Part shown: piece after piece, positions 15,887-22,830 of the stretch | Layout: every line of letters starts with the position of its first letter | Numbering within the stretch: position 1 is the first letter of the stretch | Origin: Campylobacterales bacterium | Lineage (GTDB): Bacteria; Campylobacterota; Campylobacteria; Campylobacterales; JALSKU01 | Length of the DNA: 35,337 nucleotides | Reading direction: 5' to 3' | Assembly (NCBI GenBank): GCA_027038235.1 | Contig: JALVXV010000194.1 | Coordinates: 1-35,337, forward strand | Made by a program: the position numbers and the translations under genes | The notes under the pieces: generated by a model | The model's input: the letters and a program-made list of their open reading frames with translations, nothing else | Databases searched by the model: none | What the model was told of the DNA's origin: nothing

Positions 15887-17287
15887 ATGGATGGAGTTAT
15901 AAGCCAGATTTTAGGGCCTGTTATTGATGTTGATTTTGAAGGTAAATTGCCTGAGATCAATGATGCCCTAGAGGTGGTATATGAAGTAGAGGGTAAAACT
16001 CATAAGCTTATTCTTGAGGTTGCTGCACATTTAGGCGACAATACTGTAAGAACTATTGCTATGGATATGAGTGAAGGTTTGGTTAGAGGCTTAAAGGTAA
16101 AAGCTTTAGGCTCTCCGATAAAAGTACCTGTTGGTGAAGAGGTTCTTGGTAGAATTTTTAATGTAATTGGTGATACAGTTGACAATGGTGAACCAGTCGT
16201 TGCAAAACAGAGCTGGTCAATTCATAGAGATCCTCCTCCTTTTGAAGATCAAAGTACCAAATCGGAAATATTTGAAACAGGTATCAAAGTAGCAGATCTA
16301 TTGGCTCCTTATGCAAAGGGTGGTAAGATAGGTCTATTTGGTGGTGCTGGAGTTGGTAAGACAGTTATTATCATGGAGCTTATTCATAATGTTGCTTTTA
16401 AGCATAGTGGATACTCTGTTTTTGCAGGTGTTGGCGAGAGAACTAGAGAGGGAAATGATCTCTACAATGAGATGAAAGAGTCAAATGTACTTGATAAAGT
16501 TGCTTTGTGCTATGGTCAAATGAATGAGCCTCCAGGGGCAAGAAATAGAATAGCCCTTACAGGTCTTACAATGGCGGAGTACTTTAGAGATGAGATGGGG
16601 CTTGATGTTTTGATGTTTATAGACAATATCTTTAGATTTGCACAAAGTGGTTCTGAGATGTCTGCACTTCTTGGAAGGATCCCTAGTGCAGTTGGTTATC
16701 AGCCTACACTTGCTAGTGAGATGGGAAAACTTCAAGAGAGAATTACATCAACTAAAAAAGGCTCAATTACATCAGTTCAAGCTGTATATGTTCCAGCAGA
16801 TGACTTAACTGACCCTGCTCCTGCTACTGTTTTTGCCCACTTAGATGCTACAACAGTATTAAATAGAGCAATTGCTGAAAAGGGTATATACCCAGCTGTT
16901 GATCCACTTGATAGTACTTCAAGACTACTTGATCCAAATATAGTTGGAGAGGAGCATTATAAGGTTGCTAGAGGTGTTCAAGCGGTACTTCAAAAGTATA
17001 AAGATTTACAAGACATTATAGCAATTCTTGGTATGGATGAACTTAGTGAAGAGGATAAACAGGTAGTTGAAAGAGCTAGAAAGATAGAAAAATTCCTATC
17101 TCAACCTTTCTTTGTTGCGGAAGTTTTCACAGGAAGTCCGGGCAAATATGTAACTTTAGAAGAGACAATAGCAGGTTTTAAAGGAATACTTGAAGGAAAA
17201 TATGATCACTTGCCAGAAAATGCATTTTATATGGTTGGTAACATTGAAGAGGCTGTTGCAAAAGCTGAAAAAATGAAAAACAGTTAG
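15887..17287 (+). CDS. atpD: ATP synthase F1 subunit beta
   Basis: The catalytic subunit. The P-loop GGAGVGKT is at residues 152-159. GVGERTREGNDLY follows near 185-197, with the catalytic glutamate in GERTRE. DNIFRFAQSGSE and the ATP-synthase signature PAVDPLDSTSRLL are also visible. The length, 466 residues, is standard. AAGGAG lies 9 nt before the ATG. The last codons and the stop are part of the stem of an intrinsic terminator at 17276-17307. Confidence 0.98.
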   Translation: MDGVISQILGPVIDVDFEGKLPEINDALEVVYEVEGKTHKLILEVAAHLGDNTVRTIAMDMSEGLVRGLKVKALGSPIKVPVGEEVLGRIFNVIGDTVDNGEPVVAKQSWSIHRDPPPFEDQSTKSEIFETGIKVADLLAPYAKGGKIGLFGGAGVGKTVIIMELIHNVAFKHSGYSVFAGVGERTREGNDLYNEMKESNVLDKVALCYGQMNEPPGARNRIALTGLTMAEYFRDEMGLDVLMFIDNIFRFAQSGSEMSALLGRIPSAVGYQPTLASEMGKLQERITSTKKGSITSVQAVYVPADDLTDPAPATVFAHLDATTVLNRAIAEKGIYPAVDPLDSTSRLLDPNIVGEEHYKVARGVQAVLQKYKDLQDIIAILGMDELSEEDKQVVERARKIEKFLSQPFFVAEVFTGSPGKYVTLEETIAGFKGILEGKYDHLPENAFYMVGNIEEAVAKAEKMKNS

Positions 17288-17307
17288 CATTTGCTAACTG
17301 TTTTTTT
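17276..17307 (+). terminator. Intrinsic terminator overlapping the atpD stop codon, before atpC
   Basis: AACAGTTAGC (17279-17288) and GCTAACTGTT (17293-17302) form a perfect 10-bp stem with loop ATTT, extendable by three A-T pairs. A run of seven T covers 17301-17307. The atpD stop codon TAG is 17285-17287, inside the stem. This is the clearest terminator-like structure in the window, yet it sits inside the operon between beta and epsilon. Confidence 0.75.
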
Positions 17308-17320
17308 ATAAGGATAGTTT

Positions 17321-17707
17321 ATGGAAACATTAAAACTTGAAATAGTTACCCCAAAAGGTTCTATATTTAATGGTGAAGTTAAAAGTATCACACTTCCTGG
17401 AAGCGAAGGTGAATTTGGTGTACTTCCAGGACATGCATCACTGCTTACACTCCTAAGGACAGGAGTTATAGATATAGAAAAAAGTGATGGCAAACATGAT
17501 CTTGTTGCTATAAGTAGTGGATATGCTGAGGTTGATGAGGGTAGTGTAACTATTCTTGCTGATGGTGCTGTTTATGTTGGTGGGGATGGAGAGAGTGAAA
17601 TAGCTAATTCATTAAAAAAGATTGAGGATTTATTAGATAGCATTAAGAGCGATCCTTTTGTAGCTGAGAGTGTTCTTGCTCGTGTTAAAAATATCAAAAC
17701 ATCATAG
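17321..17707 (+). CDS. atpC: ATP synthase F1 subunit epsilon
   Basis: Epsilon sits at the base of the central stalk and can inhibit ATP hydrolysis. METLKLEIVTPKGSIFNGEV and LPGSEGEFGVLPGHASLLTLLRTG are the conserved beta-sandwich segments. The C-terminal helical part is short, giving 128 residues. An AAGGATAG Shine-Dalgarno precedes the ATG. It is separated from atpD by an intrinsic terminator, so its message level may be lower than that of atpAGD or depend on readthrough. tolQ begins 6 bp after its stop. Confidence 0.96.
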   Translation: METLKLEIVTPKGSIFNGEVKSITLPGSEGEFGVLPGHASLLTLLRTGVIDIEKSDGKHDLVAISSGYAEVDEGSVTILADGAVYVGGDGESEIANSLKKIEDLLDSIKSDPFVAESVLARVKNIKTS

Positions 17708-17713
17708 TAGATT

Positions 17714-18295
17714 ATGAATATAATTGATCTCTTTTTAAATTACTTATCAAGAAGTAGTGAGATAACCATAGCAGTTTTGCTGTGGTTATCTATATATTTT
17801 CTAATAACTATATGGGTTGTTATATATAGATATTTTTATATTAACTCTTTAATAAAAAGAGAAGAGTCCTCCTTAGAATCTATGCTTATGGGCAATCAAA
17901 CAGTAAGGGCAGACTCTATCTTAAGAAAGTGCACTAGTAGCTACAAAGGTAGCGATGCTGTTTTTGAAGTATGCATCAACATAGCTCAAAAAAATTCAAC
18001 TTCATATCTGTCTATTTTATCTATTATATCCTCTACATCCCCTTTTATTGGACTTTTTGGGACAGTTGTGGGAATCTTAGAAACCTTTTCAAAGCTTGGC
18101 GGAGCTACTACTGCATCTTTAAATGTAATAGCACCAGCTATTAGCGAAGCTTTGGTAGCAACTGCAGGTGGAATACTTGTAGCAATTCCAGCATATAGTG
18201 GCTATATTATGCTTAAAAGAAAGGCCTATGACTATCTAAGTGTAGTTGAGAGGGAGAAGTTGCTACTTATAAATAACTTATCAAAAGATGTGTAG
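17714..18295 (+). CDS. tolQ: Tol-Pal proton channel subunit TolQ (MotA/TolQ/ExbB family)
   Basis: TolQ and TolR form a proton-driven motor that powers the Tol-Pal system across the envelope. Three hydrophobic helices are visible at about 16-38, 100-121 and 143-166. The channel signatures SPFIGLFGTVVGI (T117) and SEALVATAGGILVAIPA (T150) carry the conserved threonines. At 193 residues it is somewhat short. ExbB is the alternative name, but the next genes are tolR, tolA, tolB and pal, so the Tol assignment is preferred. Confidence 0.92.
   Translation: MNIIDLFLNYLSRSSEITIAVLLWLSIYFLITIWVVIYRYFYINSLIKREESSLESMLMGNQTVRADSILRKCTSSYKGSDAVFEVCINIAQKNSTSYLSILSIISSTSPFIGLFGTVVGILETFSKLGGATTASLNVIAPAISEALVATAGGILVAIPAYSGYIMLKRKAYDYLSVVEREKLLLINNLSKDV
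17761..17790 (+). other. 13-bp hairpin inside the start of tolQ
   Basis: GATAACCATAGCA (17761-17773) pairs with TGCTGTGGTTATC (17778-17790) around the loop GTTT, with one G-T wobble. It begins 47 bases after the tolQ start and codes for the first membrane helix. Its stability exceeds that expected for AT-rich coding sequence. It has no T-run, so attenuation of translation or mRNA stability is a possibility, not a demonstrated function. Confidence 0.5.
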
Positions 18296-18303
18296 AAAAG
18301 TCT

Positions 18304-18696
18304 ATGAGTATTGATTGGGAAGAGAAACCAGATCTAAACATAACACCATTAGTTGATATAATGCTTGTACTTCTTGCTATACTGATGGTAACAACACCAG
18401 CTATAATCTATGAAGAGAATATAAAACTACCAAAGGGTAGCAAAACAAAATCCCTTGGCAAATTACCAGATCTTGAAGTAAGAATTACAAAAGATAAAGA
18501 GGTTTATGTGGGTAAAAATCAGTATCAATATAGTGCTTTTGCAGATAGTTTTATACTCTTTTCAAAATCAATTCCAAAATCTACAACTGTCTATATAAGA
18601 GCTGATAAAGAGTTGAAGTATGGATCTATTATGTATATTTTAAAAAGTGTTAAAGAGGCAGGATTTTCCAAAGTTTCCCTAATTACTGAGGGATAG
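18304..18696 (+). CDS. tolR: Tol-Pal proton channel subunit TolR (ExbD/TolR family)
   Basis: The partner of TolQ. One transmembrane helix at about 14-34 starts with the family motif LNITPLVDIMLVLL, with the proton-carrying aspartate D18. A periplasmic domain follows to residue 130, containing VYVGKNQYQY and YIRADKELKYGSIM. It begins 8 bp after tolQ and stops 2 bp before the next ATG. The size matches ExbD/TolR proteins. Confidence 0.93.
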   Translation: MSIDWEEKPDLNITPLVDIMLVLLAILMVTTPAIIYEENIKLPKGSKTKSLGKLPDLEVRITKDKEVYVGKNQYQYSAFADSFILFSKSIPKSTTVYIRADKELKYGSIMYILKSVKEAGFSKVSLITEG

Positions 18697-18698
18697 AC

Positions 18699-19478
18699 AT
18701 GGAAAAAGAGAGTAGATACTTTTTTATTGGAGCTATAATATCTCTTCTTCTATATATACTTTTATTATGGTCTATATTTTTATATCTAAGCAAATATGAG
18801 GAAAAATCCAAACAATATACTAGCAAAAAGAGTAGCTTTATAGAAATTTCTATAAAAGAGAGCAAAAAAAAAGAGATAAAAAACAAAAGAGCAAAAAAAC
18901 AAGTAAAAAAGAAAAAGATAAACAAAAAAAAATCTAAGAAAAAGATAAACAAAAAGCAAAAGATCAATAAATCGGAAAAGAGAACAGTACATACAAAATC
19001 TTTAAAATCACTATTTAGTGGAATCAATACAAAAAAATATCTTAAAATAGAGCAGAATTTAACTAAAAAAGCCAATATAAATAGTAGAATCCCAAAAAGA
19101 GGCAAAAAAGTATCCAACCAGATTAAAACTAAAGAGAAAATATCAGCATCTAGCATAGTAAAAAGTCTAAGCTTGGAAGAGGCATATCAACCCAATAGTA
19201 AAAAAAGTGGCGAATATAATGAATACATAGGAAAAATAAGCGACATGCTTGATAGCAGATGGCAAGAGACACCAGGAACACTTCCTGGAAATAGTGCAAA
19301 AGTAACTGTAACTATAGATAAGTTTGGAAATTTCAGCTATAAAATAGATGAACTTTCATATAATAATGAGTTTAATTCTAAGTTAAAAAGTTTTCTTGAG
19401 AGTTTAAAGGATGAAACTTTTCCTCCCTATAAACTAGGAGATCAAGTTACAATAAAGGTAAATTTCAAAGATGAGTAA
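18699..19478 (+). CDS. tolA: TolA/TonB-like envelope-spanning protein
   Basis: A 259-residue protein with a short cytoplasmic end, one membrane helix at about 8-30, then a very lysine-rich segment (about 44-95, many KK and KKK runs) and a C-terminal domain from about 165. The C-terminal VTVTIDKFGNFSYKIDELSYN ... FPPYKLGDQVTIKVNF resembles the TonB/TolA C-terminal fold. Position between tolR and tolB argues for TolA, which links the TolQR motor to TolB-Pal. The lysine-rich linker replaces the alanine-rich helix of E. coli TolA. Sequence alone cannot exclude a TonB role. Confidence 0.82.
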   Translation: MEKESRYFFIGAIISLLLYILLLWSIFLYLSKYEEKSKQYTSKKSSFIEISIKESKKKEIKNKRAKKQVKKKKINKKKSKKKINKKQKINKSEKRTVHTKSLKSLFSGINTKKYLKIEQNLTKKANINSRIPKRGKKVSNQIKTKEKISASSIVKSLSLEEAYQPNSKKSGEYNEYIGKISDMLDSRWQETPGTLPGNSAKVTVTIDKFGNFSYKIDELSYNNEFNSKLKSFLESLKDETFPPYKLGDQVTIKVNFKDE

Positions 19479-19488
19479 GGATTGTTAA

Positions 19489-20763
19489 ATGAGAAGAGTA
19501 TTATTTGTTTTGATTTTGCTAAATCTTGTTTTATTTGGATATGATGCGACTATTGATATAGTAAAAAAGGGCGATAAGCCTCCAAAAATACTGGTTCAAG
19601 ATGCAACCTCTGAACAATTTGAAAATAAATATATAGAGAAAAAGATATTTAAACTTTTAGTGGCTGATTTAAAAATTTCAGCTAATTTTATAGTAGATGA
19701 TAGATATATAAAAAGTTCATATGAGGGTGATTTTAAGGAGAATTTTCAAAGCGATCTTATGCCAAATTTGATAGCAAGATATAAGCTTGAAAATCAAGAT
19801 GATCACTTAGTAGGATATATCAAGCTAATAAATGCAAAAAATGCGACTACGATGTATGAGGGTGTTTATAAATTCTCAAACAAAACTAGATATCCATTTT
19901 TAGCACATAAGATGGCTATAGATATAAATAATAAATTGGGCTTACCCTCAATTGACTGGATGAAAAGAGTTGTAGTATTTGCAAAATATACAGGTAGAAG
20001 AGAGAGTGATATTGTCATATCTGATTACACCCTTACATATCAAAAAACCATAGTAACAGGTGGATTAAATATCTTTCCAAAATGGGCAAATAAAGAGCAA
20101 AGTGCATTTTATTACTCTTCATACAACAATACAATTCCCACACTTTACAGAGTAGATCTCATTAAAGGAAAAAGAGTTAAAATAGTCTCTTCAAAAGGTA
20201 TGCTAGTCTGCTCTGATGTTAGCAAGGATGGTACTAAATTGATACTTACTATGGCTCCAAATGACCAACCCGACATATATCTATATAACTTAAGCTCTAA
20301 AGAGAAAAAGAGATTGACAAAATTTAGAGGAATTGATGTTAGTGGGAATTTTATAGATAATGAAACTAGAGTTGCTTTTGTCTCAGATAGATTAGGTTAT
20401 CCAAATATATTTGCAAAAAATTTAGATATAAATGCACCAGTTGAACAATTAGTATATCAAGGAAGAAACAATAACTCATTTAGTGCATATGATAACTATA
20501 TTGTATTTTCAAGAAGAGAGGGCGATAGTGAATTTGGTAAAAATAGCTTCAACCTCTATCTAATATCCACAAAAACGGAGTATATTAGGCAGCTAACCGC
20601 AACTGGCAAAAACTATTTTCCAAGATTTGCTAACAATGGTGAAACTATTATGTTTATCAAAAATTATCAAAGACAATCAGCTATTGGAATTGTTAGATTG
20701 TACTCAAATAAAAGTTTTTTATTTCCTCTAAAAGTGGGTAAAATCCAATCTCTTGATTGGTAG
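19489..20763 (+). CDS. tolB: Tol-Pal system periplasmic protein TolB
   Basis: TolB is a periplasmic beta-propeller that binds Pal and TolA. A signal peptide (RRVLFVLILLNLVLFGYDA) opens the protein. An N-terminal domain runs to about 165, then propeller repeats with LTMAPNDQPDIYLYNL, VAFVSDRLGYPNIF and MFIKNYQRQSAIGIV, equivalent to the family's FTSDR-G-PQIY blades. The length, 424 residues, is normal. It follows tolA by 10 bp. Confidence 0.94.
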   Translation: MRRVLFVLILLNLVLFGYDATIDIVKKGDKPPKILVQDATSEQFENKYIEKKIFKLLVADLKISANFIVDDRYIKSSYEGDFKENFQSDLMPNLIARYKLENQDDHLVGYIKLINAKNATTMYEGVYKFSNKTRYPFLAHKMAIDINNKLGLPSIDWMKRVVVFAKYTGRRESDIVISDYTLTYQKTIVTGGLNIFPKWANKEQSAFYYSSYNNTIPTLYRVDLIKGKRVKIVSSKGMLVCSDVSKDGTKLILTMAPNDQPDIYLYNLSSKEKKRLTKFRGIDVSGNFIDNETRVAFVSDRLGYPNIFAKNLDINAPVEQLVYQGRNNNSFSAYDNYIVFSRREGDSEFGKNSFNLYLISTKTEYIRQLTATGKNYFPRFANNGETIMFIKNYQRQSAIGIVRLYSNKSFLFPLKVGKIQSLDW

Positions 20764-20855
20764 TTTTTAAGGGGTAAATAATTTTTTAACAATAAGGTCA
20801 AATTTAAGAAAAATATGATAGAATAGTAAAAATTTTATGAAAAAAAGGATGTGGA
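20764..20855 (+). promoter_or_regulatory. tolB-pal gap with possible pal promoter
   Basis: This is a 92-bp, very AT-rich gap, the largest within the Tol-Pal genes. TATGAT (20814-20819), next to GATAGAAT, could act as a -10 element; no convincing -35 box is seen. AAGGA (20845-20849) is the pal Shine-Dalgarno, 6 nt before the GTG. A separate promoter would allow the abundant Pal lipoprotein to be made in excess of TolB. This is inference from spacing. Confidence 0.3.
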
Positions 20856-21413
20856 GTGAAAAAATTAGTTTTGATTAGTGTTGGAACAGCACTTTTGTTG
20901 TTTACAGGTTGTAGCAAAAAGACACCTGAGGTAGATATGACAAAAAAGAGTGAAATGAATTCAAATCAAAATTCAATGTCATCTAATGACCAAACAAATG
21001 TAAGCAATTCTATAGATACAAGTAGCGAACAAAATAGTGCAAATGATGTAAACTATAGAATCGCACAGCTTGAGCAAAGAACAAAAATTATCCATTTTGA
21101 TTTTGACAAGTATAACATAAGAGAAGACCAAAAACCTTTGATAGAAGAGGATGCAAACATAGTAAATTCTGATGATGCAAAAGATTTTTCTGTAAAACTT
21201 GAGGGTAATACTGATGAGTGGGGTACAGATGAGTACAACTATGCACTTGGTCTTAGAAGAGCAAAGAGTGTAAAATCAGCTTTGGTTACACTTGGAGTTG
21301 ATGCTAACAGACTTATGATCATAAGTTATGGAGAGAGCAACCCAGTATGTACAGAGCATACCAAAGCATGTTGGGCAAAAAATAGAAGAGTAGAATTTAA
21401 ATTTTTACCATAG
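20856..21413 (+). CDS. pal: Peptidoglycan-associated lipoprotein Pal
   Basis: Pal anchors the outer membrane to peptidoglycan and partners with TolB. The signal peptide ends with a lipobox LFTGC, lipid-modified at C19. A Ser/Asn-rich linker (about 25-75) follows, then the OmpA-like domain with IHFDFDKYNI, LEGNTDEWGTDEYNYALGLRRA and NRRVEF near the end. The NTDE-GT-EYN segment binds diaminopimelate in this family. The start is GTG at 20856. The length, 185 residues, is typical. Confidence 0.95.
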   Translation: MKKLVLISVGTALLLFTGCSKKTPEVDMTKKSEMNSNQNSMSSNDQTNVSNSIDTSSEQNSANDVNYRIAQLEQRTKIIHFDFDKYNIREDQKPLIEEDANIVNSDDAKDFSVKLEGNTDEWGTDEYNYALGLRRAKSVKSALVTLGVDANRLMIISYGESNPVCTEHTKACWAKNRRVEFKFLP

Positions 21414-21427
21414 TATAGCTACTACTT

Positions 21428-22288
21428 ATGCAAAAAATATCTATACTGCTACTACTGAGTATCAGTATCTATGCATCCGAACCGTCGGCATTTGATGCCG
21501 GCAATTTGGATGCACCAAATCCTTATGGTCTTACAAGTAGCGAAAAGGTAATACTCAAAAATAAAAAAGAGGTCAAGAATCTATCTACCAATATAAGCTT
21601 TGTAAAAAATGAATTAAACGATATGCAAGAGAAGATCGATGGCATCAAGAGTGTTGTCGAAGCCCAAAATAGCAGAATTTACAAAATTGAGCAATCTCTA
21701 TATAAGATAAAATCAAATGATAAAAATTTATCAGCACAAATTGAGTCATTGAAAGATGACTTAAACAGTACAAAAGAGTTGCAGATAAGAAATAATAAAA
21801 AGGTCAAACTGGTATTAGGAGAGTTAAGCTCTTTGATAGATTCAATCAACTCTTCATATGTCTCAAAAGATTTACTCAATAAAAAAATAAGAGAGTTAAG
21901 GGGCAAATACTATAAAGGTAGTTCTAGCAAAACCCTTTCTAAGAGTACTAAAGCCATCTTTGCAGAGGCAAAAAGAGAGTATGAACATAAAAATTTTACT
22001 AAAGCTGCAAAACTTTTTAGAGCATCTATAAAGAAAAAGTATCTACCAGCAACAAGCAATTTCTATTTAGGTGAGATAGGCTACAATACAAAACACTATG
22101 CTAATGCTATTGAGTACTACAAAAGAAGTATATCATTGTATGATAAAGCGACCTTTACTCCAACTCTACTCTACCACACATATATATCTTTTAAAAAGCT
22201 TGGTGATAAGAAAAATGCTAAGAGATTTAAAGATATATTAATTAGCAAATATCCAAAAAGCAAGGCTGCAAAACTAGCTAAAAAGTAA
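21428..22288 (+). CDS. cpoB: Cell-division coordinator CpoB (YbgF) family protein
   Basis: A periplasmic protein linked to Tol-Pal. The signal peptide ends near SIYA-SEPS (residue 16). A coiled-coil region (about 40-120) has Lys/Glu/Asn heptads, and a TPR domain occupies about 175-286. The TPRs show AKREYEHKNFTKAAKLFRAS, YLGEIGYNTKHYANAIEYY and YHTYISFKKLGDKKNAKRF. In E. coli CpoB ties outer-membrane constriction to peptidoglycan synthesis. It follows pal by 14 bp and closes the cluster. A short GC-rich hairpin (21484-21502) lies in the coding sequence after the signal peptide. Confidence 0.88.
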   Translation: MQKISILLLLSISIYASEPSAFDAGNLDAPNPYGLTSSEKVILKNKKEVKNLSTNISFVKNELNDMQEKIDGIKSVVEAQNSRIYKIEQSLYKIKSNDKNLSAQIESLKDDLNSTKELQIRNNKKVKLVLGELSSLIDSINSSYVSKDLLNKKIRELRGKYYKGSSSKTLSKSTKAIFAEAKREYEHKNFTKAAKLFRASIKKKYLPATSNFYLGEIGYNTKHYANAIEYYKRSISLYDKATFTPTLLYHTYISFKKLGDKKNAKRFKDILISKYPKSKAAKLAKK

Positions 22289-22408
22289 GCTTATCAAAAA
22301 ACTTTAGGATATTAGATGCCCTATATAACAAATCCAAATCTTACACAATCATCACTACTATAAAATGTTATAATCTGGATAAATTTCAAGATATATTAGC
22401 TTATTATC

Positions 22409-22445
22409 TCATTTATCTTTAGTCCCATTGACTAAAGATAAATGA
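22409..22445 (+). terminator. 16-bp perfect hairpin upstream of groES
   Basis: TCATTTATCTTTAGTC (22409-22424) and GACTAAAGATAAATGA (22430-22445) are exact inverted copies around the 5-nt loop CCATT. The sequence following on the plus strand, ATTTTATCG, is only a weak U-tract. It may end transcripts from pal-cpoB, isolating groESL, or be a protein-binding site above the groES promoter. The pairing is certain; the role is not. Confidence 0.55.
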
Positions 22446-22463
22446 ATTTTATCGTTAAAATAC

Positions 22464-22492
22464 TTGACTTTTTTATAATATTTTTGTACAAT
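22464..22492 (+). promoter_or_regulatory. Sigma70 promoter of groES-groEL
   Basis: TTGACT (22464-22469) and TACAAT (22487-22492) are separated by exactly 17 bp. Transcription would begin about 22499, in the left arm of CIRCE, the usual arrangement for HrcA-repressed chaperone operons. A second TATAAT (22474-22479) lies between the boxes, but without a well-placed -35. Confidence 0.72.
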
Positions 22493-22493
22493 T

Positions 22494-22520
22494 TCAGCAC
22501 TCAAATAAAAAGAGTGCTAA
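22494..22520 (+). promoter_or_regulatory. CIRCE operator (HrcA binding site)
   Basis: TCAGCACTC (22494-22502), a 9-nt spacer, and GAGTGCTAA (22512-22520). The consensus is TTAGCACTC-N9-GAGTGCTAA, so one base differs in the left arm and the right arm is perfect. This indicates heat-shock control by the HrcA repressor. The hrcA gene is not in the window. Confidence 0.93.
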
Positions 22521-22545
22521 AAAATATAAAAAGTAGGAGGCTGAG

Positions 22546-22815
22546 ATGAATTTTCAACCATTAGGTCAAAGAGTATTAGTTGAGAGGCTAGAGGAGCCTA
22601 CAACAACTGCTACAGGGATCATAATACCTGATAATGCAAAAGAAAAACCTTTAACTGCAATTGTAAAAGCTATAAGTAAAGAGGTAGAGGAAGAGGAAAA
22701 TATTGCAGTTAATGATAAGATAGTATTTGCAAAATACTCTGGAACTGACATAACACTTGATGGTAAAGAGTATTTGGTGCTAAATACTGATGATATTCTT
22801 GGTGTACTAAAATAA
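22546..22815 (+). CDS. groES: Co-chaperonin GroES (Hsp10)
   Basis: GroES forms the heptameric lid of the GroEL folding chamber. MNFQPLGQRVLVERLEEPTTT is the typical start. The mobile loop TTATGIIIPDNAKEKP (22-37) carries the GroEL-binding GIIIP, and KYSGTDITLDGKEYLVL is near the C-terminus. Its 89 residues are normal. AGGAGG lies upstream of the ATG. The operon is controlled by the adjacent CIRCE element. Confidence 0.98.
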   Translation: MNFQPLGQRVLVERLEEPTTTATGIIIPDNAKEKPLTAIVKAISKEVEEEENIAVNDKIVFAKYSGTDITLDGKEYLVLNTDDILGVLK

Positions 22816-22830
22816 TAGGGAGGAATGAAA

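Larger units (their letters stand above)
22289..22545 (+). other. Intergenic region between cpoB and groES
   Basis: 257 bp without a credible gene. The first 120 bp are AT-rich and unremarkable. They are followed by a perfect hairpin (22409-22445), then the groES promoter and the CIRCE operator, each listed separately. Confidence 0.8.

Noticed and set aside
17276..17307. Reading the atpD-atpC hairpin as the end of the whole ATP synthase operon
   Set aside because: atpC follows 14 bp later in the same direction with its own Shine-Dalgarno and no clear promoter, so some readthrough must occur.
18683..19156. 157-residue hydrophobic minus-strand open frame opposite tolA
   Set aside because: Its Phe/Leu/Ile-rich content is the complement of the lysine-rich (AAA/AAG) tolA linker, not a real membrane protein.
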